Below are positions 7,144-12,646 of a stretch of DNA of 12,646 bases, one piece after another. The notes beneath the pieces were generated by a model. That model had not been told where the DNA came from. It made no database searches and saw nothing but the letters and a program-made list of their open reading frames with translations. Source of the DNA: JAOTYV01 sp041557595. GTDB taxonomy: Bacteria; Pseudomonadota; Alphaproteobacteria; UBA8366. The stretch spans positions 1 to 12,646 of the forward strand of contig JBFFGE010000144.1 in NCBI GenBank assembly GCA_041557595.1, in the 5' to 3' direction. The position numbers and the translations under genes were made by a program. The stretch's first letter is position 1; each line of letters starts with the position of its first letter.

Positions 7144-9144
7144 CTATTCCGGCATCGCGCCTGGCAAGTTCGCATTCGGTGTTTGCCGCCTTACCGGATC
7201 GCGCGGTTCCGTCGATATATGGCGCATCCTGCGAACGCATTCATTGCCCGATCTTCCCTGCAGCCGATCGACCAGATCGCCCCAGGCGAGCGGCAAATTG
7301 TTGACCGTCCGCGTTTCGGGGTTCGATGCCGGGGTCAAGGCCGGTTGGGACAAATCCCCTTGCACCCTGACCGCCGAGCGAACGGTGAGCCTCTTTCCCT
7401 TGGTGTAGGGCGTGAACCGTATGGCGAAATTCTCTTTCGTAAAATCGATTCGGCCGGTCACGGTTACCATTGCCTCGTCGCTCTCGACGATAGTGCCCAT
7501 ACTCCGCGCGATACCATTGTCGAGAACGAGACGATAGGCGGAACACCGAATTTCCACGCTTCGTTGGCCTTCGCTCAGCAACATGCCTGCCAGACTGGCC
7601 ACGCGCAAATTCGCGGGATCGAACAAATTCTTCTCGCGAGGATCCACCGCGATATGGCCCTGCCCCATCAAGACCAACACCTCTCCATTGGCCGAACCCA
7701 GCATCGTGGCAAGGCTATCTCCAGCGCCCTCGATCGAAGCGTCGAACGTGATCTGGCCGTCGAATGCCTTGATGCCGTCCAGCCGCTGCAAATATGGGCC
7801 GACGCGGAAGCCCGGCGACTTAAAGCCCAACGAGAAAAGCGGCACCACCGGACGGATGTCCAGCGAGGCGCGCATTTCAAGCGAATTTTCCTGAACCCGT
7901 GCCGTCACGGGGGCCAGGTCCAGCATGCCGTCCCGCAACGTCATGTTGATTTGCACCGCCTGCAGGATCACCGTGCCAATGCTTACCGAACTTCCACGAA
8001 ATTTCAGGTCGGCATTGAACGATCGAAGCGCCGATAAATCGAGTGGCGCGGTGGACAGGAGTCCGGGGCGGGCGGCGTTGCCGCCTGCTGTGCTTTCCAC
8101 GGGCTCTCCCTTCGGTCGCCCCGTAACTGCCAACAGATCAATACTCGAAGACGTCAGGTCTGCATCCAGTTGCGGCACGGGCGGTGCGAGATCGAGCGAT
8201 ACGGTACCGGCCAGACTGCTATCGCCGATCCCGAATATCAGATCCTCGATCTTCACGATCCTATCGCGAAAATCGAATCTCCCGGACATCGTCACGTGAT
8301 TTAACCGCGCCGCGGCTTCGCCCAATGCGGGGACGAAACCGGTAAGGCGATCGGCGCGCGCCTTGACTTGAAGGCGAATGCCCTCACCGCGCGTCGGATG
8401 GGATACGGTGCCTTTGGCGTCGATCTGCATCCCGGCGAGCTTACCCGACAAATCGATCGGATAAGCGTTGGCGCCCTCCCGCAACAATGCGGACAATGGA
8501 CCAACCTGGCCTTCGAAGGCCATCGGCAGCCCGTTCCAGGACCCTTCGACACGGACGGCGCCGGCCTGCGCGAAACCGTCGCCGTCCGCCGACGCTTGCG
8601 CGACCGCCAGGACCTGAATGTCCCCGCTCCGGCCATCGCGGAAACTGACGCGACCGGCCACCAGGTCCAATGCGGCAACGCCGACCATGCCGAGCAGCTG
8701 GGGCTGCGCCGGCGGGATCTCCTCGGTTTTCCTCGCGCGGTTGTTCGCCCGGGTCGGCAAAATCCAGTTCAGCTGCCCGTCCGAATTCGTTTCGAGCCAC
8801 AAATCGGCCTGGACGAACCGGAGGCGTTCGATTTTTATCCGGCCTGCCAACAGGGGCAAGAGCTGGAATTGGGCTTCCACTTTGCCGACCTTGAGCAGAT
8901 CCGGCCGGGTGCCCCACGCCGTATTGCCGATTCGCAGGCCGTTGATGACGAAAGCGCTTCTTAGTCCCAAAGAAAGATCGACCGACCCGTCGATTTCAAC
9001 CGCGCGCCCCGTCAACTCGCGCAATTCCGAGGCCAATTTGGCGCGATGTCGCTCGAAATCGAGCGTCAAGACGTAGATCAGGACCACGGCGACGATAAGC
9101 GCCATTGCCGCGACAAAGATAGCGATGGCCCTGCGCAAACTCAC
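7144..9144 (-). CDS. AsmA family protein
   Basis: This 666-residue envelope protein has one N-terminal membrane helix (about 7-27, IAIFVAAMALIVAVVLIYVL) and then a long, beta-rich periplasmic body. The segment RAKLASELRELTGRAVEIDGSVDLSLGL (34-61) is the typical AsmA N-terminal domain, and repeats of strand-rich blocks such as LDLAPPVPQLDADLTSSSIDL belong to the AsmA/AsmA_2 region. AsmA-like proteins belong to the repeating beta-groove (RBG/VPS13-like) bridge proteins proposed to move phospholipid between the inner and outer membrane. The start is a GTG at 9144, supported by GAGGT at 9153-9157 with eight bases between. It lies 80 bases after the racemase-family gene and 46 before the methyltransferase gene on the minus strand, so the three may be co-transcribed. 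The last 60 residues are basic and low in hydrophobics and may be disordered. Confidence 0.9.
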   Translation of the reverse strand: MSLRRAIAIFVAAMALIVAVVLIYVLTLDFERHRAKLASELRELTGRAVEIDGSVDLSLGLRSAFVINGLRIGNTAWGTRPDLLKVGKVEAQFQLLPLLAGRIKIERLRFVQADLWLETNSDGQLNWILPTRANNRARKTEEIPPAQPQLLGMVGVAALDLVAGRVSFRDGRSGDIQVLAVAQASADGDGFAQAGAVRVEGSWNGLPMAFEGQVGPLSALLREGANAYPIDLSGKLAGMQIDAKGTVSHPTRGEGIRLQVKARADRLTGFVPALGEAAARLNHVTMSGRFDFRDRIVKIEDLIFGIGDSSLAGTVSLDLAPPVPQLDADLTSSSIDLLAVTGRPKGEPVESTAGGNAARPGLLSTAPLDLSALRSFNADLKFRGSSVSIGTVILQAVQINMTLRDGMLDLAPVTARVQENSLEMRASLDIRPVVPLFSLGFKSPGFRVGPYLQRLDGIKAFDGQITFDASIEGAGDSLATMLGSANGEVLVLMGQGHIAVDPREKNLFDPANLRVASLAGMLLSEGQRSVEIRCSAYRLVLDNGIARSMGTIVESDEAMVTVTGRIDFTKENFAIRFTPYTKGKRLTVRSAVRVQGDLSQPALTPASNPETRTVNNLPLAWGDLVDRLQGRSGNECVRRMRHISTEPRDPVRRQTPNANLPGAMPE

Positions 9145-9152
9145 GCGATGTT

Positions 9153-9157
9153 ACCTC
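9153..9157 (-). promoter_or_regulatory. Ribosome site deciding the AsmA GTG start
   Basis: GAGGT on the minus strand sits eight bases before the GTG at 9144, supporting a GTG rather than a later ATG as the start of the AsmA-family gene. Confidence 0.6.
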
Positions 9158-9224
9158 GCCCGCCAATTCCCTGCGTGTCCTGCGAACCTACGCCCTGTTG
9201 CGGTATTGATCGCACATCGTCCTC

Positions 9225-9974
9225 TTAGTCTTCGGGACCAGCGCGAAAGTGCCGCGGCCGCAATCCGGTGTGGAACCAGGTCAGGAACGAGTAAATATCG
9301 TATACCGGTCGATTGTACGCGCTCTGCAATGCCCGGGAATACGGCGCCATATTGGTGCATTCCAGCAATATCGCGGCCACCTCGGGATATTCGCCGAGCA
9401 ACGCTCCCCCGGCCGCAACGACATCCTGCTCGGCCCGGGTCACATCCAGGGTCGCCTCATCATTGAGGATGGCGCGGGAAAACTCCTCTCCGTTATCGGT
9501 GCCGACCACGGGCGTTCCCGGTGGTACGCCCGCGGCGGACAGGTGGGCCGGCGATAGCGTTTCGGCCGATATCGTCAGGATACCAAGCTTGCGGCCCGGC
9601 GGCAGAAGCGCCTGTATCAAGGGGGCCTGCATCAGGGACGATGCGGCGACCGGCACCTTGCACGCCGCCGCGAGTTCGTTCTGAAACAACGACAAGAACC
9701 CGCATGTCGTGCTGATCCCATCCGCGCCATCGCGGACGAGTTGAATTGCCGCTTCCTTAAAATTCTGCAGCAAACCGGATGCTTGCTCGCGTACGACACG
9801 GCGCGGCGAAGCGCCCGCGACCGTGCTGAATCGAACCGGAAATGGCCATGTGTCCGGGTTGCCGATATCGCCCACAATCCTCGGGAACCGAGTTTCCAGC
9901 ATAAGAATTCCGAGACACGCCTTCGGTACTTCATCTGGACCGACTTGTTCCATTTCGCGCCTGACCATTGCCAT
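9225..9974 (-). CDS. Aspartate/glutamate racemase family protein
   Basis: This 249-residue cytoplasmic protein belongs to the Asp/Glu/hydantoin racemase superfamily, which also contains arylmalonate and maleate-type enzymes. Both catalytic cysteines are present: C91 in ISTTCGFLS and C206 in LLECTNMAPY, so a two-cysteine racemase or isomerase is possible, unlike the single-cysteine decarboxylases. The stretch VGDIGNPDTWPFPVRF (34-49) is typical of a proteobacterial subgroup of unknown substrate. Two in-frame ATGs lie near the start (9974 and 9968); neither has a strong ribosome site, so the first is kept with some doubt. It is followed on the same strand by the AsmA gene after 80 bases, and is separated from the IclR and mmsB genes by a plus-strand prepilin gene. 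A small-molecule isomerase for a hydroxy or amino dicarboxylate is the most that can be inferred. Confidence 0.88.
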   Translation of the reverse strand: MAMVRREMEQVGPDEVPKACLGILMLETRFPRIVGDIGNPDTWPFPVRFSTVAGASPRRVVREQASGLLQNFKEAAIQLVRDGADGISTTCGFLSLFQNELAAACKVPVAASSLMQAPLIQALLPPGRKLGILTISAETLSPAHLSAAGVPPGTPVVGTDNGEEFSRAILNDEATLDVTRAEQDVVAAGGALLGEYPEVAAILLECTNMAPYSRALQSAYNRPVYDIYSFLTWFHTGLRPRHFRAGPED

Positions 9975-10323
9975 TCGTCACTCGTCGTGGCTCGGATTAT
10001 ACCGCGTCTCGCCTGAAATTAACGAAAAACCGGACAATACGGCTACGACCGATCAAATTAACCATAGAGGACCGACACGCCATTTGACGTTGTACGGCCG
10101 CTGCCTCCCCTAATAGTTCTACCCCATATTATTGGATATCTAACCCCAATTCTTCATGAATACACCCCATCTGGAAATTACCATTGGGTAGTACCTTTGG
10201 GCGATAAGAAGGCCAAAAATTCAGGCAATCCCAACGGTATCGGATATAGCCGGAATCGGCGGATCGATACGGAAACACAAAATGGACCGGATAATGCCGG
10301 CCGTGCAATTGGAGTGTATAATC
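9975..10323. other. AT-rich intergenic stretch before the Flp-like gene
   Basis: This 349-base stretch is clearly richer in A and T than its surroundings, especially from about 10105 to 10200. It should contain the leftward promoter of the racemase-family gene and the rightward promoter of the small prepilin gene. A half copy of the 12-bp palindrome (CCGGACAA, 10030-10037) and the small palindrome GGTAGTACC are present. No -35/-10 pair could be assigned with confidence, and no gene is supported. Confidence 0.4.
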
Positions 10324-10485
10324 GTGGTATTGCAGATAGTTGAAGAGGTATGGCGAGATCAATCGGGTGCGACTGTCGTCGACTACGGCATCGTCTTTCT
10401 GCTGCTGGCAATTACAGCGGCAACCGCCTTCGAAACATTTGGCGACTATTTGGCATCGATGCTTTCGCTTGGCGCGAGCGAATGA
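10324..10485 (+). CDS. Flp-type prepilin, orphan (Flp/Fap pilin family)
   Basis: This 53-residue protein has the layout of Flp (Tad) prepilins: a short charged leader (VLQIVEEVWRDQSG), a cleavage glycine at residue 15, then ATVVDYG and a single hydrophobic helix, IVFLLLAITAATAF, and a short tail. The usual prepilin signature after cleavage is G/XXXXEY; here it is G/ATVVDY, so the conserved glutamate at mature position 5 is an aspartate. The start is taken as GTG at 10324 because GGAG lies nine bases upstream and the leader length then matches known Flp leaders; an ATG at 10282 would add an unusual hydrophobic leader. It would be inserted in the inner membrane and processed by a TadV/CpaA-type peptidase. 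No tad or cpa assembly genes are in the window. It ends 31 bases from the convergent IclR gene. Confidence 0.75.
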   Translation: MVLQIVEEVWRDQSGATVVDYGIVFLLLAITAATAFETFGDYLASMLSLGASE

Positions 10486-10516
10486 TCGAAACGTCCCGCG
10501 CCAAACATATTGGCAA

Positions 10517-11341
10517 TTAATTCGCCTGAGACGCCCGATTTACGGAAATAATATCAGAGAGTTGAGCCGCGGCAGCCCGCAATTCGGGGGCCCATTCCAG
10601 CGCCTGCGCCATCGACATCCGGACGATCGGCGCGTGGATTGCCAAAGTTGCGATCAACTTGCCATTCGGGTCCTGGAGCGGCACCGCGACCGCGACCATG
10701 CCTTCGATAAACTCTTCATTGTCCGTACTGATTCCTGCGGCTTCGATCCGCGCCAACTCTTGCTCCAGCCGATCCGCATCGACGATCGTATTGGCCGTCA
10801 ATTTCTCGAGCTCCAGCGCGTGCAAGACCTTGTGCCGAACCGTCGAATCAAGACTGCTGAGGTACAACTTGCCCGACGCCGTGCAATGCAGCGGCACCTG
10901 ACTGCCGACCGGCAGCTGCAGACGCAGCGGCCACTGCGTTTCCACCCGGTCCAGATACCGCATCCTGTTATAATCCGGCACCGTGATATTGGCGGTTTCG
11001 CCCACAGTTTTGGAAACCTGTTCCAAAATCGCCCGGACCAGAAACAACTGCTCGCTGGAAAGCAGAGCGTTCTGCGCGATGGCGCGCAAGCGCGGCCCCA
11101 CGGTCAATCCCTTGCCGTCGAGAGATCGCTGCAGGAAACCAAATTCTTCGAGCGTCGCGCATAGCCGATGAATGGTCGGTTTCGGCAGATCGAGCGCTTC
11201 ATTCAACTGGGTCGGCGTCGCCGGCGCACCGCGCGCGGCAATCGTTTCCAACAGCGTCAACGCGCGCATCATGGAAGACCCCTTGCGACGCCCGGGCCGA
11301 CCGTCCTCGGTCTCGTCGTCAACGGTCAACTCGCCCGTCAT
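10517..11341 (-). CDS. IclR family transcriptional regulator
   Basis: This 274-residue DNA-binding protein has the IclR layout. A winged helix-turn-helix covers about 24-82 (MMRALTLLETIAARG, then TPTQLNEALDLPKPTIHRLCATLEEFGFLQR), and a GAF-like effector-binding domain runs from about 95 to 265, with the typical block PLHCTASGKLYLSSL (150-164) and the C-terminal VAVAVPLQDPNGKLIATLAIHAP (216-238). The frame is open much further upstream, but the ATG at 11341 is chosen because AGGGAG sits six bases before it and the size then matches the family; alternatives are ATGs at 11365 and 11398. It lies 134 bases after the mmsB stop on the same strand, so it may be co-transcribed with mmsB or regulate it or the nearby catabolic genes. 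The effector is unknown. Confidence 0.93.
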   Translation of the reverse strand: MTGELTVDDETEDGRPGRRKGSSMMRALTLLETIAARGAPATPTQLNEALDLPKPTIHRLCATLEEFGFLQRSLDGKGLTVGPRLRAIAQNALLSSEQLFLVRAILEQVSKTVGETANITVPDYNRMRYLDRVETQWPLRLQLPVGSQVPLHCTASGKLYLSSLDSTVRHKVLHALELEKLTANTIVDADRLEQELARIEAAGISTDNEEFIEGMVAVAVPLQDPNGKLIATLAIHAPIVRMSMAQALEWAPELRAAAAQLSDIISVNRASQAN

Positions 11342-11347
11342 TTCAAA

Positions 11348-11353
11348 CTCCCT
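11348..11353 (-). promoter_or_regulatory. Ribosome site deciding the IclR start
   Basis: AGGGAG on the minus strand, six bases before the ATG at 11341, is the strongest ribosome site among the candidate starts of the IclR-family gene. It makes the protein about 92 residues shorter than the full open frame, part of which overlaps mmsB. Confidence 0.7.
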
Positions 11354-11475
11354 ATTGCTCATCATCGATTCTCGATGTCCTGGATAGTCTCGGATCATGG
11401 CTTTGACGCGCGCCGCTCGGATGACGCGCGATACCGCGGCTATCCGGCGAGCCGCCCCAAACGCGGAAAAACATC

Positions 11476-12399
11476 TTATTCGGCGCCGGGATCGAATAGA
11501 TAATCCCACGCATCGCCGCCGATCAGTTTCGATATCCCGGAGTAATCGGTTTGGGCGTCTCCGTTCGAGCAGAACAACGAGAAAATCGCCAACGCATGGG
11601 CGCCGAGTGGCGTGCACGCGTCGACGGATTGTGCCGCGTCTTGTGCCAATCGCAGATCTTTTTGCATCATCGCCGCAGTGAAGCCCGGTCTATAGCCGTT
11701 GTTCGCCGGTACGCCATCGATCACGTCAGGCAAAGGACAATAATTGCTGGGCGGCCAGCTTTGGCCGGACGATTTGGATATGATTTCATGGGTGCGTTTG
11801 ACATCCATTCCAAGCCGTTTCGCCATCATCAGCGCTTCCGCGGCCGCAATCATCGCGATACCGAGCGCCATGTTGTTGCAGATCTTGACGCCGATCCCGC
11901 TGCCCTGTGCGCCCGCATGCAACAGGTTTTCTCCCATGACGGATAGCACCGGCCGCGCGCGTTCGACGGCGGCATCGGTCCCGCCGATCAGAAAATTCAA
12001 TTTCCCCGCCCGGGCGCCCATGACGCCGCCGGTGACCGGGGCATCGATCATTTCCAGGCCGGCGGCGGTTGCCGCATCGCCGACCGCCCGCGACGTTTCC
12101 ACATCGATCGTCGAGGAATCGATCAACAACGTGCCCGGCGCCGCGGCGTCGATCAGCGCCTCCGGCCCGAAATATACCGCCCTGACGTGTTTTCCCGCCG
12201 GCAGCATCGTGATGACGATCGATGCGCCGTCGGCGGCATCGGCGACCGACTCTGCAATATCGGCACCCAATTCCCGCGCGCCATCGAGCGACGCCGTCGC
12301 AACATCGAAAGCGCGCACCTTGTATCCGGCCTGCAAAAGCTGTTCGGCCATTGGCAGTCCCATATTGCCGAGGCCAATGAAGCCAATCACGTCCGACAT
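11476..12399 (-). CDS. mmsB: 3-hydroxyisobutyrate dehydrogenase
   Basis: This 307-residue enzyme belongs to the beta-hydroxyacid dehydrogenase family and would oxidise 3-hydroxyisobutyrate to methylmalonate semialdehyde with NAD, a step of valine breakdown in the cytoplasm. The dinucleotide-binding motif is GFIGLGNMG (6-14), the substrate-binding block is DAPVTGGVMGARAGKL (119-134), the catalytic lysine is K172 in GVKICNNM, and the C-terminal block with F240, K247 and D248 (PGFTAAMMQKDLRLAQ) matches HIBADH rather than tartronate semialdehyde reductase. The segment SGQSWPPSNYCPLPDVIDGVPANN is also HIBADH-like. The ATG at 12399 is preferred over 12405 because AGGAG (12407-12411) is then seven bases away instead of one. 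It is followed by the IclR gene. The IS481 end 110 bases upstream may have cut it off from its original promoter. Confidence 0.93.
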   Translation of the reverse strand: MSDVIGFIGLGNMGLPMAEQLLQAGYKVRAFDVATASLDGARELGADIAESVADAADGASIVITMLPAGKHVRAVYFGPEALIDAAAPGTLLIDSSTIDVETSRAVGDAATAAGLEMIDAPVTGGVMGARAGKLNFLIGGTDAAVERARPVLSVMGENLLHAGAQGSGIGVKICNNMALGIAMIAAAEALMMAKRLGMDVKRTHEIISKSSGQSWPPSNYCPLPDVIDGVPANNGYRPGFTAAMMQKDLRLAQDAAQSVDACTPLGAHALAIFSLFCSNGDAQTDYSGISKLIGGDAWDYLFDPGAE

Positions 12400-12406
12400 A
12401 CCCATT

Positions 12407-12411
12407 CTCCT
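12407..12411 (-). promoter_or_regulatory. Ribosome site deciding the mmsB start
   Basis: AGGAG on the minus strand lies seven bases before the ATG at 12399 but only one before the ATG at 12405, so the later ATG is favoured as the mmsB start. Confidence 0.65.
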
Positions 12412-12429
12412 GACAATCTTATACGACGC

Positions 12430-12514
12430 TCATGATGGAGCCCCGGCCCCATCGATCCGCCACATGGAATAAACGCCTTCCACTGCCCGTGCCCGCTCCG
12501 CATGACCGCCTAGA
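12430..12514 (-). pseudogene. Possible 3' remnant of a gene upstream of mmsB, cut by the IS
   Basis: Read on the minus strand from the IS boundary, a frame runs about 27 codons to a TGA at 12430-12432. It encodes GGHAERARAVEGVYSMWRI-like sequence with codon choice typical of the neighbouring genes, and stops about 20 bases before the mmsB ribosome site. That is the spacing expected of an upstream gene in the same operon. The fragment is too short to assign to a family. It could be a chance open frame. Confidence 0.3.
12509..12514. other. IS481-type target site CCTAGA
   Basis: CCTAGA abuts the inferred left end of the insertion sequence and fits NCTAGN, the six-base target that IS481 of Bordetella is known to duplicate. 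The matching copy would lie beyond the right edge of the window. Confidence 0.6.
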
Positions 12515-12646
12515 TGTGGTCTTTCGATAGGTTGTCCATTCGGCCCTGACCGGGGAGACTGGAGTTACCAAGCTTCAGCACTCTTTGGGAGAGCCGAATG
12601 AACATTCACAAGAATGCCCGTTTGACGCCGCTCGGTCGAGAACGAA
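12515..12646 (+). mobile_element. IS481-family insertion sequence, left end (partial)
   Basis: The element is inferred to start at TGTGGTCTTTCGATAGGTTG (12515-12534). By recall this lines up, base for base in length, with the left terminal repeat of Bordetella IS481, including the shared ATAGGTTGT core. The transposase start follows 83 bases in, as in IS481. The right end lies outside the window. Confidence 0.75.
12598..12646 (+). CDS. IS481-family transposase (N-terminus, partial)
   Basis: The first 16 codons read MNIHKNARLTPLGRER and continue past the window edge. This is the well-known N-terminus of IS481-family transposases, where MNxHKxARLTP leads into a helix-turn-helix that binds the terminal repeats, followed in full-length proteins by an integrase-type DDE catalytic domain. 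GGGAGAG (12587-12593) with four bases before the ATG is the ribosome site. Only the first residues are present, so integrity of the protein cannot be judged. Confidence 0.85.
   Translation, partial: MNIHKNARLTPLGRER

Noticed and set aside
6973..8037. A 354-codon plus-strand frame.
   Set aside because: It is antisense to the methyltransferase and AsmA genes, and its Arg/His-rich sequence is typical of a GC-rich shadow frame.
10317..10322. A perfect TATAAT as a -10 box for the Flp-like gene.
   Set aside because: It lies between the likely ribosome site and the GTG start, and no -35-like hexamer is found 16-18 bases upstream, so transcription from it would miss the start.
10129..10362. A 77-codon minus-strand frame in the AT-rich stretch, rich in Tyr and Trp.
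   Set aside because: It begins with TTG without a ribosome site, overlaps the Flp-like gene in antisense, and shows no recognisable motif.
11436..11455. A 6-bp stem between mmsB and the IclR gene as a terminator.
   Set aside because: No T-rich run follows on either strand, so it is too weak to call.
11342..11617. An IclR protein with a 92-residue N-terminal extension.
   Set aside because: The extension is Arg-rich, partly overlaps mmsB, and has no supporting ribosome site, whereas the ATG at 11341 has a strong one.

Overview
The window looks like a piece of a GC-rich alphaproteobacterial chromosome, most likely from an uncultured or marine relative of the Rhodospirillales. This rests on high GC at third codon positions, Shine-Dalgarno-led genes, an mmsB of proteobacterial type, a NavAb-like sodium channel and a 'cttcgacaggctcag' extragenic repeat. 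The lineage is an inference from composition and gene types, not a measured placement.

Left half (69-5933, all plus strand): an MmgE/PrpD-family protein, a short MFS transporter that looks internally deleted, a complete bacterial voltage-gated sodium channel, a TcuA-like FAD-dependent tricarballylate dehydrogenase, and a PrpF-family isomerase. The PrpD-like, TcuA-like and PrpF-like enzymes would fit a small pathway handling a tricarboxylate or a branched or unsaturated dicarboxylate. The channel has no obvious metabolic link to them. A perfect 12-bp palindrome sits upstream of tcuA, and a REP-like inverted repeat lies between tcuA and the PrpF gene.

Centre (5934-6479): a 546-bp non-coding zone between convergent transcription units. 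It holds two terminator-like hairpins, several further inverted repeats, and a second copy of the 12-bp palindrome.

Right half (mainly minus strand): reading leftwards on the minus strand are mmsB (3-hydroxyisobutyrate dehydrogenase), an IclR-family regulator, an Asp/Glu racemase-family enzyme, an AsmA-family envelope protein and a METTL7-like SAM methyltransferase. One small plus-strand gene between the IclR and racemase genes encodes an orphan Flp-type prepilin, preceded by an AT-rich intergenic stretch.

Right edge (12509-12646): the left end of an IS481-family insertion sequence abuts a CCTAGA target that matches the NCTAGN preference known for IS481, followed by the first codons of its transposase. 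It appears to have landed in the 3' end of a gene that lay just upstream of mmsB. No tRNA, rRNA or CRISPR array was seen.
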